Shown: positions 36,982 to 46,318 of the stretch, piece after piece
Numbering within the stretch: the stretch's first letter is position 1
Layout of the letters: each line of letters starts with the position of its first letter
DNA from: Acinetobacter baretiae
GTDB taxonomy: Bacteria; Pseudomonadota; Gammaproteobacteria; Pseudomonadales; Moraxellaceae
Assembly: GCF_015627105.1 (NCBI RefSeq)
Contig: NZ_VTDM01000002.1
Span: forward strand, 62,001-126,000
DNA: 64,000 bases
Reading direction: 5' to 3'
Program-made: the position numbers and the translations under genes
The notes under the pieces: generated by a model
The model's input: only the letters and a program-made list of their open reading frames with translations
What the model was told of the DNA's origin: nothing
Database searches by the model: none

Positions 36982-37090
36982 ATATCCTATATATTTGGTA
37001 AATTAGTCGAATTCAATCGCCTCATTTGATTCTCTTTCAACGACGAGGCTGTTAATATTTAAAGCAACCTCGTGACGACTATTTTTATCT

Positions 37091-38356
37091 ATGCAATCCT
37101 CTATTCAAGACTATATGCGCACGCTTGGCAAGCATGCAAAAGCATCTGCACAATTTTTAGCAGCTGCATCTACGAAAACGAAAAATGACGCATTACACGC
37201 CATACATGATGCACTAATTGCACAAAAAGAACATATTTTAGCAGCCAATGCCATTGATATGAAAAATGGCCAAGCCAACCAACTCGATGAAGCTTTACTA
37301 GACCGCTTAGAACTCACTTCTGCACGTTTTGATGGCATGTTGCAAGGTTTAAAAGATGTCATTTCACTCAAAGATCCAATTGGTGAAATTACAGATATGT
37401 CTTATCGCCCAAGCGGTATTCAGCTTGGTAAAATGCGTGTGCCTTTAGGCGTTGTGGGTATGATTTACGAATCACGCCCAAATGTGACCTTAGAAGCTGC
37501 ATCTTTAGCGCTTAAATCAGGTAATGCAATTATTTTACGCGGTGGTTCAGAAGCACTCGCATCAAATCAGGCCTTGGCTCAAGTGATTCAAACTGCATTG
37601 CAACAGGTTAATGTTCCAACTGCAGCCGTACAAGTGGTTTCAACAACAGATCGTGCAGCCGTAGGTGAACTGATTACGCTTACAGACTACGTAGATGTTA
37701 TTATTCCACGTGGTGGCAAAGGACTTATTCAACGTATTACTCAAGATGCTCGCATCCCTGTGATTAAACATTTAGATGGCAATTGCCATGTATATATCGA
37801 TGCTCAAGCAGACTTCGCCAAAGCATTACCCATTGCAATCAATGCAAAAACACATCGTTACGGCGTATGTAATGCCATGGAAACGTTATTAGTGGATCAA
37901 GCCGTTGCAGCAACATTCTTACCCAAGGTTGCACCGTATTATCTCGAAAAACATGTAGAGCTACGAGGCTGTGAACAGACACAAGCCATTTTAGGACAAC
38001 ATGTCATTGCAGCCACAGAAGAAGATTGGGGCACAGAGTATCTTGCACCTATTTTAGCCATTAAAGTCGTGACAGATATGAATGATGCGATTCAACATAT
38101 TAATCATTATGGTTCACACCATACCGATGCCATAGTGACAGAAAATTTTTCTAAAGCACAACAGTTCTTAGCTTGCGTAGATTCAAGCTCAGTGATTATT
38201 AACGCATCTACACGTTTTGCCGATGGCTTTGAATATGGCTTAGGTGCTGAAATTGGTATTTCTACAGATAAAATTCATGCACGAGGCCCCGTAGGCTTAG
38301 AGGGTTTAACCTCACAAAAATGGATTGTGTTCGGACATGGTGAAATTCGCCAATAA
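37091..38356 (+). CDS. proA: Gamma-glutamyl phosphate reductase ProA
   Basis: ProA makes glutamate-5-semialdehyde from gamma-glutamyl phosphate with NADPH, the second step of proline synthesis. The 421-residue protein has the [17 protein letters not shown] and [12 protein letters not shown] blocks. The catalytic cysteine is at 232 in [11 protein letters not shown]. The C-terminus [25 protein letters not shown] is typical. No proB is next to it, which is usual for Acinetobacter. It is followed by a clear terminator. Confidence 0.96.
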   Translation: MQSSIQDYMRTLGKHAKASAQFLAAASTKTKNDALHAIHDALIAQKEHILAANAIDMKNGQANQLDEALLDRLELTSARFDGMLQGLKDVISLKDPIGEITDMSYRPSGIQLGKMRVPLGVVGMIYESRPNVTLEAASLALKSGNAIILRGGSEALASNQALAQVIQTALQQVNVPTAAVQVVSTTDRAAVGELITLTDYVDVIIPRGGKGLIQRITQDARIPVIKHLDGNCHVYIDAQADFAKALPIAINAKTHRYGVCNAMETLLVDQAVAATFLPKVAPYYLEKHVELRGCEQTQAILGQHVIAATEEDWGTEYLAPILAIKVVTDMNDAIQHINHYGSHHTDAIVTENFSKAQQFLACVDSSSVIINASTRFADGFEYGLGAEIGISTDKIHARGPVGLEGLTSQKWIVFGHGEIRQ

Positions 38357-38379
38357 AATCAAAAATACCTGTTTCATCG

Positions 38380-38411
38380 AGCATATGGTGCATTTACCAT
38401 GTGCTTTTTTT
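38380..38411 (+). terminator. proA terminator
   Basis: A 10-bp stem (38380-38389 with 38396-38405, one G-U pair) with a 6-nt loop is followed by seven T residues. It lies 24 bp past the proA stop. Confidence 0.88.
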
Positions 38412-38599
38412 CTATCTAAATCTTCATAAAAAAAGCAAAAAACTCATACTTAACTCTTGATCTTTGATACGTAAAAATCCATTCCCATTTCATAAACATG
38501 CTGTTAAAGTCATAACATAAGCAATGCGTTGAGAGGGTATTTTCGGCGCTTAAATTTGCTTACGGTGAAGTAACATTTGCTCAAATAAGGAAATATGAC

Positions 38600-39772
38600 G
38601 TGTCAACATCTACATTAATTATTAATTGCGGTTCGTCCTCCATTAAGTATGCCCTTCTTTCTGATCAGCTCGACACCCGCATTTCAGGTCTTGCCGAAAA
38701 TTTAGGTTCAGAACATGCACGAATTCGAGGCATGACCTTTGGCGAACAACCGCTTGACCTTAGTATTCCTTACGCAGATCACGAACAAGCACTTGAAATA
38801 CTTTTACAGCGACTTTCTCAGCATCAACCTACCGCGATTGGTCATCGTGTTGTTCATGGTGGCACACTCACCAAAGCCGAAAAACTCACCCCTGAAATTA
38901 TTCAATCTATTCGTGATGCAACACCACTTGCTCCGTTACACAATCCTGCACATCTGATTGGTATAGAAGCCACTATGCGTCTATTTCCAGATTTACCTCA
39001 AGTTGCTGTATTTGATACGGCCTTTCACCAAACCATGCCTGCGCATGCATACCGATATGCACTTCCTCAATTTTTATTTCATGAACATCATGTTCGTCGC
39101 TATGGTTTTCATGGCACAAGCCATGCTTATGTCTCAGAACGTGCATCACAGCTTGCAGGTGCCATTCAACATGGTGGATGGTTAACAGCCCATTTAGGCA
39201 ATGGCAGTTCAACATGTGCTGTTTGGAATGGTAAAAGTTTAGACACTTCTATGGGACTAACACCGCTTGAGGGTATTGTCATGGGCACACGCAGTGGCGA
39301 TGTCGACCCAAGCCTACATCAATTTCTGGCCAACAATTTAGGTTGGAGTTTAGAAAAAATTGATAAAATGCTCAATCATGAAAGTGGTCTACTTGGGTTA
39401 TCTAATCTTTCTAATGACATGCGTACCTTAGTCGAAGCATCCGAACAAGGTCATGCAGATGCAACACTGGCCATTGAAGTATTTGCTTATCATTTAGCAA
39501 AATCGTTGGCAGCCATTAGTTGTGCCCTGCCACAAATTCATGGTTTAGTGTTTACAGGCGGTATTGGCGAAAATTCTGCATATATTCGAGAAAAAGCCTT
39601 AAAGTATTTACCTCATTTTGGTTTTTCACTCGATTTTGAAAAAAATAAGACATTACCTCGTGGTACAGAAGGACGTATCGATCAAGGCAAAGGCCCACAA
39701 ATTTGGGTCATTCCAACGGATGAAGAAGGCCGTATTGCTCAAGAAACACAGCACGTCATTCGTCATTTATAA
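38600..39772 (+). CDS. ackA: Acetate kinase AckA
   Basis: AckA interconverts acetyl phosphate and acetate with ADP/ATP. The 390-residue ASKHA-fold protein has [46 protein letters not shown], the LGNGSS loop and [17 protein letters not shown]. It begins with GTG (38600), behind AAGGAA about 9 nt upstream. Pta follows 35 bp later, as in many bacteria, so the pair forms the acetate/acetyl-CoA shunt. Confidence 0.95.
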   Translation: MSTSTLIINCGSSSIKYALLSDQLDTRISGLAENLGSEHARIRGMTFGEQPLDLSIPYADHEQALEILLQRLSQHQPTAIGHRVVHGGTLTKAEKLTPEIIQSIRDATPLAPLHNPAHLIGIEATMRLFPDLPQVAVFDTAFHQTMPAHAYRYALPQFLFHEHHVRRYGFHGTSHAYVSERASQLAGAIQHGGWLTAHLGNGSSTCAVWNGKSLDTSMGLTPLEGIVMGTRSGDVDPSLHQFLANNLGWSLEKIDKMLNHESGLLGLSNLSNDMRTLVEASEQGHADATLAIEVFAYHLAKSLAAISCALPQIHGLVFTGGIGENSAYIREKALKYLPHFGFSLDFEKNKTLPRGTEGRIDQGKGPQIWVIPTDEEGRIAQETQHVIRHL

Positions 39773-39807
39773 CTTCTTTGCCTCTTTATTTTGTCGGAAT
39801 TTAAACT

Positions 39808-41925
39808 ATGAATACTTTGCTCCTTATACCTACAAAAGAAAGTGTTGGTCTTACATCTGCCAGTTTAGGCCTAATCTACGCACTTGACTGTAATGGTATT
39901 AAATCAAGTTTTTTAAAATCATTTGAAGCGCCCCATAGCCAAACATCGGAATTGTATCAACAACTATTTCAAGATTTACCTGTCGCTTCGTTACAACAGC
40001 AACAAGTACTCGATGCCATCACCTCTAATCAAATAGATGAACTGCTCGAAGAAACAGTTCGCCTACACCGCCATGTCGCCCAATCTAGAGATGTAGTCGT
40101 GGTTGAAGGGCTACCACCACTGAATGACAGATATGCCAGTCAACAATTTAATTTACAATTGGCCAAAGCACTCAATGCTAAAATTTTGTTTGTTAGTGAA
40201 GCTGATTTAACAGCACCGAAACAAACAGCTCTTCACCTTGAAGCCAACCTCAAGTCATTTGGTGGATTAGACAACCATCGGGTCATGGGTGTCCTTTTCA
40301 TGCGAACCAAAGGACTGCCTGAACCCTCAGCACACATTCCTGTTACACTTGATCCAAGTTTAAAACTCACTCGCGAAATTCAACAATTTAGTCAACAACT
40401 CAAACAATACAGTCAAATTGTTGCCACGCCTCTTTTTCCTATTGTCGGTTTAGTGCCTTTTAGTAATATATTAAGCGTCCCTCGTACACTCGATATTGCA
40501 GATACACTCAATGCAACATGGCTTAACCAAGGTCTAGCAAAACAACGGCGTGTATTAGGCCATCGTTTAATTCACTCATATATTGATGTGGAGCTAGCAC
40601 ACTTTAGTGCAGGCCAATTGATTATTAGTGCAAGCGAACGTACAGATGTTCTTTTTGCCAGCAGTATGGCCATTCAAAATGGTATTCCATTAGCAGGTCT
40701 TGTACTGACTGAAAGACAGCCCCCACATGAGCATGTTTTGGCCTTTTGTCAATCTGCACTTGAGCAAGGATTGCCAATATTACACACACCATTAAGCTCA
40801 CTTGATGTTATACAGCGTTTAAAACATTTAAATTACGAAATTTCGATTCAAGATATTGAACGTGCACAACAAATATCTCGCTTTGTTGCTAGCCATATTG
40901 ATCAAACATGGTTATCTACATACACCACATCGCAAGACCAAGCACGACTCTCACCTGCTGCATTTCGTTATGAGTTGGTACAAAAATCTATCGCACACAA
41001 AAAACGTATCGTCTTACCTGAAGGCGATGAACCTCGCACCATTGAAGCAGCCATTATTTGTCAAACACGTGGTCTTGCACAGTGCGTACTGCTCGCCAAA
41101 CCAGAAGCCGTATACGACATTGTCAAAGCACGACAGCTTACACTTCCACCAGATTTAGAAATTATAGACCCAGAGCAAATTAAAGATCGTTATGCAGACG
41201 CCATGGTTGAACGGCGTAAAGGCAAACTGGTACTTACACAAGCCCAAGAGCAACTTAAAGACACTGTAGTGCTTGGCACCATGATGCTTGCACTCAATGA
41301 GGTCGATGGTCTCGTTTCAGGGGCTGTGCACACCACAGCAAATACAGTAAGACCTGCATTTCAGCTCATTAAAACTGCACCTGAATACTCTCTTGTTTCT
41401 TCTATATTTTTCATGCTTTTACCCGATGAAGTCTATGTGTATGGCGATTGTGCGATTAACCCCAATCCAAATGCTGAGCAATTGGCTGAAATTGCCATCC
41501 AATCAGCAGATTCTGCCAAAGCCTTTGGCATTGAACCGCGTATTGCCATGATCAGCTACTCTACAGGCTCATCTGGTGCTGGTGCAGACGTTGAAAAAGT
41601 CACACAAGCCACACAACTTGTAAAAGCAAAACGTCCTGATTTGGTGATTGATGGCCCATTACAATATGATGCCGCGTCTGTTGAAAGTGTTGGTAAATCA
41701 AAAGCCCCTGACTCACAAGTTGCAGGAAAAGCCAATGTTTATATTTTCCCTGACTTAAATACAGGCAATACCACGTATAAAGCCGTACAGCGTTCTGCAA
41801 ACGTCATTAGTGTTGGTCCAATGCTTCAGGGGCTTAACAAGCCTGTAAATGATTTATCTCGTGGTGCATTGGTCGATGATATTGTCTTTACCATTGCACT
41901 AACGGCAATTCAAGCACAAGTATAG
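39808..41925 (+). CDS. pta: Phosphate acetyltransferase Pta, long three-domain form
   Basis: Pta converts acetyl-CoA and phosphate into acetyl phosphate. The 705-residue protein has an N-terminal P-loop/BioD-like domain (about 1-210; the usual GxxxxGKT is degenerate, LIPTKESVGLTSAS), a DRTGG domain in the middle (about 220-330) and the catalytic PTA_PTB domain (about 375-705: KKRIVLPEGDEPRT, GLVSGAVHTTANTVRPAF, PLQYDAASVESVGKSKAPDSQVAGKANVY shortened here). Size is close to E. coli Pta (714). It is probably cotranscribed with ackA. Confidence 0.94.
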   Translation: MNTLLLIPTKESVGLTSASLGLIYALDCNGIKSSFLKSFEAPHSQTSELYQQLFQDLPVASLQQQQVLDAITSNQIDELLEETVRLHRHVAQSRDVVVVEGLPPLNDRYASQQFNLQLAKALNAKILFVSEADLTAPKQTALHLEANLKSFGGLDNHRVMGVLFMRTKGLPEPSAHIPVTLDPSLKLTREIQQFSQQLKQYSQIVATPLFPIVGLVPFSNILSVPRTLDIADTLNATWLNQGLAKQRRVLGHRLIHSYIDVELAHFSAGQLIISASERTDVLFASSMAIQNGIPLAGLVLTERQPPHEHVLAFCQSALEQGLPILHTPLSSLDVIQRLKHLNYEISIQDIERAQQISRFVASHIDQTWLSTYTTSQDQARLSPAAFRYELVQKSIAHKKRIVLPEGDEPRTIEAAIICQTRGLAQCVLLAKPEAVYDIVKARQLTLPPDLEIIDPEQIKDRYADAMVERRKGKLVLTQAQEQLKDTVVLGTMMLALNEVDGLVSGAVHTTANTVRPAFQLIKTAPEYSLVSSIFFMLLPDEVYVYGDCAINPNPNAEQLAEIAIQSADSAKAFGIEPRIAMISYSTGSSGAGADVEKVTQATQLVKAKRPDLVIDGPLQYDAASVESVGKSKAPDSQVAGKANVYIFPDLNTGNTTYKAVQRSANVISVGPMLQGLNKPVNDLSRGALVDDIVFTIALTAIQAQV

Positions 41926-41932
41926 TGTGACT

Positions 41933-41968
41933 ATCACTGCGTGTTGATGTCCAAGAACACGCAGTGAT
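41933..41968 (+). terminator. pta terminator-like hairpin
   Basis: A perfect 13-bp stem (41933-41945 with 41956-41968) with a 10-nt loop lies just after pta. It has no T run, so it may be a transcript-end protector instead of an intrinsic terminator. Confidence 0.6.
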
Positions 41969-42065
41969 GGCTTCCACCACTAAAAAATACCAAATCCCGC
42001 ACAGTCGTTATATTTTGTCATATAATTCGATTTGCCAGCCAACGCCCGCACATAGAGAATACACG

Positions 42066-43592
42066 ATGACCACAATTATCAAGCAAGAAGACTTGATCCT
42101 ATCTATCAAAGATGCGCTCCAGTTTATTTCTTACTACCATCCTAAAGACTTCATACAAGCCATGAGCCGTGCCTATGATTATGAAGCGAACCCTGCTGCC
42201 AAAGACGCCATTGCGCAAATTTTAATTAATTCTCGCATGTGTGCTGAAGGCCATCGCCCGATTTGTCAAGACACAGGCATCGTCAACGTTTTTGTTGAAG
42301 TTGGACTCGATGTTAAGTTTGAACTCAGTGGCAGTTTAGACGATGCAATTAACGAAGGTGTACGCCAAGGCTATCTAGAAAATAGTAATATTTTACGTGC
42401 CTCTGTATTGGCAGATCCAGCTTTTGGTCGTAAAAACACCAAAGACAATACACCAGCTGTCATTCACTATACGCTAGTACAAGGAAATACCGTCAATATT
42501 ACCGTTGCAGCAAAAGGTGGTGGCTCTGAAAATAAATCAAAATTGGCCATGCTCAATCCATCAGACTCCATTGTCGATTGGGTTGTTAAAACTGTACCAA
42601 CAATGGGCGCAGGATGGTGTCCACCGGGTATGCTCGGTATTGGTATTGGAGGAACTGCTGAAAAAGCCATGATGCTTGCCAAAGAGTCACTCATGGAAGA
42701 AATTAACATGCATGAGTTACTTCAACGTGGACCACGTAACAAAATTGAAGAACTTAGAATTGAAATTTTTCAAAAAGTGAATGCTTTAGGTATTGGTGCA
42801 CAAGGCTTAGGTGGTTTAACTACAGTACTCGACATTAAAATCAAAGATTATCCATGTCATGCGGCAGGTAAACCTGTGGGTATGATTCCAAATTGTGCAG
42901 CGACACGCCATGCACATTTTCACCTCGATGGTACAGGTCCTGCACACATTCAAGCCCCAAGCTTAAATGATTATCCAGAAATTACATGGTCATCGTCAAA
43001 AGCCAAACATGTCAATTTAGACACCATCACCCAAGCTGAAATGAACACGTGGCAACCCGGTGATACGTTACTTTTAAGTGGCACTATGTATACAGGTCGA
43101 GATGCGGCTCATAAACGTTTAGTTGAAATGATTGAAAAGCAACAGCCATTACCTGTCGATCTTCAAGGAAAGTTTATTTATTACGTCGGCCCTGTAGACC
43201 CAATTAACAATGAAGTCGTTGGCCCCGCAGGCCCAACCACAGCCACTCGTATGGATAAATTTACTCGCCAAGTTCTCGAAAATACAGGGCTTTTTGGCAT
43301 GATTGGCAAAGCAGAACGTGGCCCACTTGCCATTAGTGCGATTAAAGACAATCAAGCCACCTACCTTATGGCTGTAGGTGGTGCTGCGTATTTAGTGTCT
43401 AAAGCCATTCGACATGCAGAAGTGGTTGCATTTGCTGATTTAGGTATGGAAGCGATTTATAAATTTGTAGTAGAAGACATGCCTGTGTCGGTTGCGGTAG
43501 ATGTCAATGGAACCTCAATCCATGCCATTGCACCAAAAATTTGGCAAGAAAAAATAGCAAACATTGCACTTGTAGATGCAATGAGTCCATAA
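42066..43592 (+). CDS. fumA: Class I fumarate hydratase (iron-sulfur fumarase)
   Basis: This enzyme hydrates fumarate to malate in the TCA cycle using an oxygen-sensitive 4Fe-4S cluster. I start it at ATG 42066 (MTTIIKQEDLILSIKDALQF, 508 residues), which fits the family; upstream codons are not conserved. Cluster and active-site segments are GHRPICQDTG, GSENKSKLAML, PNCAATRHAHF and the C-terminal VGPAGPTTATRMDKF. The protein is the single-chain two-domain type. It stands alone, followed by a long hairpin. Confidence 0.93.
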   Translation: MTTIIKQEDLILSIKDALQFISYYHPKDFIQAMSRAYDYEANPAAKDAIAQILINSRMCAEGHRPICQDTGIVNVFVEVGLDVKFELSGSLDDAINEGVRQGYLENSNILRASVLADPAFGRKNTKDNTPAVIHYTLVQGNTVNITVAAKGGGSENKSKLAMLNPSDSIVDWVVKTVPTMGAGWCPPGMLGIGIGGTAEKAMMLAKESLMEEINMHELLQRGPRNKIEELRIEIFQKVNALGIGAQGLGGLTTVLDIKIKDYPCHAAGKPVGMIPNCAATRHAHFHLDGTGPAHIQAPSLNDYPEITWSSSKAKHVNLDTITQAEMNTWQPGDTLLLSGTMYTGRDAAHKRLVEMIEKQQPLPVDLQGKFIYYVGPVDPINNEVVGPAGPTTATRMDKFTRQVLENTGLFGMIGKAERGPLAISAIKDNQATYLMAVGGAAYLVSKAIRHAEVVAFADLGMEAIYKFVVEDMPVSVAVDVNGTSIHAIAPKIWQEKIANIALVDAMSP

Positions 43593-43598
43593 AACGAT

Positions 43599-43653
43599 GA
43601 AAGTAAAGTGGATATGATGTTGCGCACTGTTACACGATATCTACTTTACTTTC
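43599..43653 (+). terminator. fumA terminator-like long hairpin
   Basis: A 17-bp stem with a single G-U pair (43599-43615 with 43637-43653) and a 21-nt loop begins 7 bp after the stop codon. No clear T run follows. Confidence 0.65.
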
Positions 43654-43740
43654 AGCAACAAAATTGCTTTCATATTCAAGTCATAGTATTTTTGAATCAC
43701 AATTTCTATCATAAATCTATATAATCAAAAGGCATTTATA

Positions 43741-44280
43741 ATGACTAAATATGCAAAATCATTTTTGTTCACATGTATTCTTTCTCAGTCAATCGCAACT
43801 GCTTTTGCAACGCCAGCGCAGCTAGACACTGCACAAAAGATCGTACAGCTTACACAATTAGAAAATGAATTTAATACAAACGTGAGTAACTTACAGTCGA
43901 TGTATATCAGCCAAGCCACTAAATTAGTGACTGATTACACCAATCATCAAACCCTCACCGCCGCAGATAACCAAGCTATTGAAAAAATCATTCAATTATT
44001 TAATAAAAATACTGCAACCATCGCAAAATCTGTAGATGTAAAACAAGTAGGAAGCGAAATATATCGCCAAAATTACACTGAAGAAGAATTACAAGCCTAT
44101 AAAAAATTTTTAGAGTCACCTGAAGGTTTATCTATCATCAAAAAAATGCCTACGTTTAGTAGTAATTTCAATCAAGCCATTACACAAAAAACTCAAATGG
44201 TAAGCACACAACAAAATATGACAGAGAAAACAAATCAAGAAATTGGTCAAATTCTTTCTGTACTTCCAAAAGGAAAGTGA
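43741..44280 (+). CDS. Secreted DUF2059-type protein (paralogue 1)
   Basis: This 179-residue protein has a signal peptide ending near ...SIATAFA and a helical mature part. The DUF2059 hallmark is YTEEELQAYKKFLESPEGLSI at about 117-137, after a helix-rich region. Function of the family is unknown; members are periplasmic. Two paralogues follow at 45676 and 46319, and they share the same layout. Protein ends KGK without further domains. Confidence 0.78.
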   Translation: MTKYAKSFLFTCILSQSIATAFATPAQLDTAQKIVQLTQLENEFNTNVSNLQSMYISQATKLVTDYTNHQTLTAADNQAIEKIIQLFNKNTATIAKSVDVKQVGSEIYRQNYTEEELQAYKKFLESPEGLSIIKKMPTFSSNFNQAITQKTQMVSTQQNMTEKTNQEIGQILSVLPKGK

Positions 44281-44322
44281 TTAAACGGATATTGAGTATA
44301 TATAGTGAACCCAATAAAGATG

Positions 44323-44400
44323 AAAGACCTGCGCTCGAAAAGATTTTAGTATTGGGCGATATATATAACAAGAGGCTTTCATTGTAAAACCGACACAGAC
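44323..44400 (+). repeat. Diverged repeat, copy 1
   Basis: This copy has AAAGACCT, then TATTGGGCGATATATATAA and an AAGAGGCTTTCATTG block, ending in ACACAGA. The second copy (44642-44702) has the same order of blocks but lacks about 20 bp in the first third. CCCAATA at 44310-44316 could pair with its TATTGGG. Confidence 0.45.
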
Positions 44401-44408
44401 TTTATCAT

Positions 44409-44434
44409 GTGAAAGAAGCATTCGCTTCTTTCAC
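44409..44434. terminator. Perfect 11-bp hairpin, possible terminator of the DUF2059 gene
   Basis: GTGAAAGAAGC (44409-44419) pairs with GCTTCTTTCAC (44424-44434) around an ATTC loop. It is 129 bp after the DUF2059 stop codon. No T run follows in either direction. Confidence 0.55.
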
Positions 44435-44641
44435 ATTCAATTCTAAAAAGTGCTCTTTAAAACAAGATCTTTTCACATTCAAAGCTTAAATTACTGCTAT
44501 TTGACTACATTTTTCACTTGATTAAATTGCGTCTATGTTCATCATCACAATCATTTCTGTGTTTAATTATTTCATATTTTTTTAGAGAGCTATGGTAAAA
44601 CCCTTAAAAATACAAAACAGTAAAGCAAGAATCTTATGAGA

Positions 44642-44702
44642 AAAGACCTTGCTATTGGGCAATATAAATAATGAGATGCTCTCATTACACTTAAACACAG
44701 AT
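44642..44702 (+). repeat. Diverged repeat, copy 2
   Basis: This copy reads AAAGACCTTGC then TATTGGGCAATATAAATAA and an 8-bp palindromic hairpin TAATGAGA/TCTCATTA (44669-44687), ending AAACACAGA. It matches copy 1 in block order, so the two come from one ancestor. Confidence 0.45.
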
Positions 44703-44760
44703 ATTGCGGATCGATCATAAAAACTAAGATTCACTTAATTTTGCGTTACTATGATAAAAA

Positions 44761-44776
44761 TGTGATTTAAATCACA
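44761..44776. promoter_or_regulatory. CRP/Vfr-type palindromic operator upstream of the carbonic anhydrase
   Basis: The 16-bp palindrome TGTGATTTAAATCACA is perfect. It matches the CRP half-sites TGTGA-N6-TCACA exactly, and the flanking AAA on the left also fits the consensus. It sits 37 bp before the start codon, close enough to act on the promoter, possibly as a repressor site. Confidence 0.65.
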
Positions 44777-44813
44777 ATAAAAGATCCATTTATATCAATT
44801 AGGCTTTACGACG

Positions 44814-45566
44814 ATGAGAAATTTTTTACTCGGTTGCTTTGCTTTTGCTTTAAATTTACCTGTTATGGCCTCTGAATCTATACATTGGGGGTATGATGAG
44901 CAAATATCACCAGAACATTGGGGACATTTAAGTGATCAATTTAAAAGTTGTGATACAGGTAAGAATCAAACGCCCATCAATATCCAAAACACATATAAAA
45001 GCCAAGCAATACACCAGTTAAATATTCAATATAAAACTTCACCAAATGACATTATATTTAATGGCCATACTGTACAAATCAACACTAAAACCAATGACCA
45101 TCATGACTATATTGTCATAGATCACGACCAATTTTTTCTAAAACAATTTCATTTTCATACGCCAAGTGAAAATCAAATTTATGGTAAACAATATCCACTC
45201 GAATTGCACTTTGTTCACGCAAACACAAAAGGAGAACTTGCAGTATTGGCTGTCATGTTTAACCTTGGCAAACCGAACAGTGAACTAAGTAAATTATGGA
45301 AAGATCTCTCTCCTGAAGAAAATAAAGAAAAAACCTTCAGTCAAAGAATTAATATTGAAAAACTCATTCCTAAAAATCATGGTTATTATCGTTTTTCTGG
45401 GTCACTCACTACACCTCCATGCACCGAAGGTATTGTTTGGATCGTGTTAAAACAACCATTAACACTTTCCCCCCAACAATTAACAACATTTAAATCACGA
45501 CTATTACATCAACATAATCAGCGCCCTATTCAGCCTTTAAATGGTCGTATTATTATCGAAGATTAA
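44814..45566 (+). CDS. Periplasmic alpha-class carbonic anhydrase
   Basis: This enzyme converts CO2 and water into bicarbonate and a proton. The 250-residue protein has a signal peptide ending near ...PVMA and HWGYDEQISPEHWG. The zinc histidines are seen in FHFHTPSEN and ELHFVHAN, and TPINI and SLTTPPCTEGIVWIVL complete the active site. It is therefore an alpha class enzyme acting in the periplasm. It lies between DUF2059-type paralogues 1 and 2. A CRP-type palindrome precedes it. Confidence 0.94.
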   Translation: MRNFLLGCFAFALNLPVMASESIHWGYDEQISPEHWGHLSDQFKSCDTGKNQTPINIQNTYKSQAIHQLNIQYKTSPNDIIFNGHTVQINTKTNDHHDYIVIDHDQFFLKQFHFHTPSENQIYGKQYPLELHFVHANTKGELAVLAVMFNLGKPNSELSKLWKDLSPEENKEKTFSQRINIEKLIPKNHGYYRFSGSLTTPPCTEGIVWIVLKQPLTLSPQQLTTFKSRLLHQHNQRPIQPLNGRIIIED

Positions 45567-45576
45567 AATGCATGGC

Positions 45577-45609
45577 ATGAAGGAAAGCAGATTTAAGCTT
45601 TTCCTTCAT
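45577..45609 (+). terminator. Hairpin after the carbonic anhydrase gene
   Basis: ATGAAGGAAAGC (45577-45588) pairs with GCTTTTCCTTCAT (45597-45609) with one bulged base. It lies 11 bp past the stop. The T content after it is modest. Confidence 0.6.
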
Positions 45610-45675
45610 CCTTCTTTCATATAAAGTAGCTGAAAATAATCGATTTAATCATCATAAACATCATGAGATTTTTTT

Positions 45676-46212
45676 ATGTTAAAAACAGTATTATTGACAA
45701 CCACACTCATTGGTAGCAGTTTACTCAACACAACATTTGCAGCTTCTGCAACAGATGCATCGGTAAAAAAAGCGATTGAATTAAGTCATATTCAGCAAAT
45801 TCTTGAAAAAAATATGCAAAGCGCAGGTACAATTTTAGACCAACAAGCTGTACAGATTGTGCAAAAGAAAACCGGACATCAAACTCTTTCACCACAAGAG
45901 CAAAAAGTTGCACAAGACATTGGGCAAATGATTAAAAATAATACCCATCATCTCATTCAACAAACAAATTTATCTGCACTAGCCAGCCAATCCTTTAAAA
46001 AATATTATTCTGAAGAAGAATTACAAGTTTTGATTAAGTTTTTAGAAACCCCCGAAGGACAATCAATTAATGAAAAACAACCATTAATTGTTCAAGAAAC
46101 GATTCAAAATGTATTCAATATTCTCAATACTGAAGAACACAAAGCAGAGATGAAAAAAACGTATCAGCAGATTGCTGAGATTTTAAAAACTTTACCTGAA
46201 ACCCATAAATAA
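45676..46212 (+). CDS. Secreted DUF2059-type protein (paralogue 2)
   Basis: This 178-residue protein has a signal peptide ending near ...NTTFAAS and the hallmark YSEEELQVLIKFLETPEGQSI at about 114-134. A GHQTLSPQEQKVAQDI segment corresponds to NHQTLTAADNQAIEKI in paralogue 1 and to GHTTLNAKDIQVVDQL in paralogue 3. It ends with KTLPETHK, again like the tails of the others (SVLPKGK, NQLPLQK). Function unknown. Confidence 0.78.
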   Translation: MLKTVLLTTTLIGSSLLNTTFAASATDASVKKAIELSHIQQILEKNMQSAGTILDQQAVQIVQKKTGHQTLSPQEQKVAQDIGQMIKNNTHHLIQQTNLSALASQSFKKYYSEEELQVLIKFLETPEGQSINEKQPLIVQETIQNVFNILNTEEHKAEMKKTYQQIAEILKTLPETHK

Positions 46213-46318
46213 TCGTTTATTGTTTTGATTGGTAAGACATCATTTTTACGAGCCAAAACTTCTGACATCACAACGATTGTAAATTTACCTTAATACACCT
46301 TTTTATTTTGAGATGTTC

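Larger units (their letters stand above)
44281..44813. other. 533-bp intergenic region with diverged repeats, a hairpin and a CRP-like site
   Basis: This gap holds no credible gene. It has two diverged copies of an AT-rich motif (44323-44400 and 44642-44702) containing AAAGACCT and TATTGGGCRATATA, a perfect 11-bp hairpin at 44409-44434, an 8-bp hairpin at 44669-44687 and a CRP-type palindrome at 44761-44776 ahead of the carbonic anhydrase gene. Confidence 0.6.

Noticed and set aside
37018..37065. GCCTC ... GAGGC inverted repeat after metI
   Set aside because: Only 5 bp with a long loop and no T run, so not credible as a terminator.
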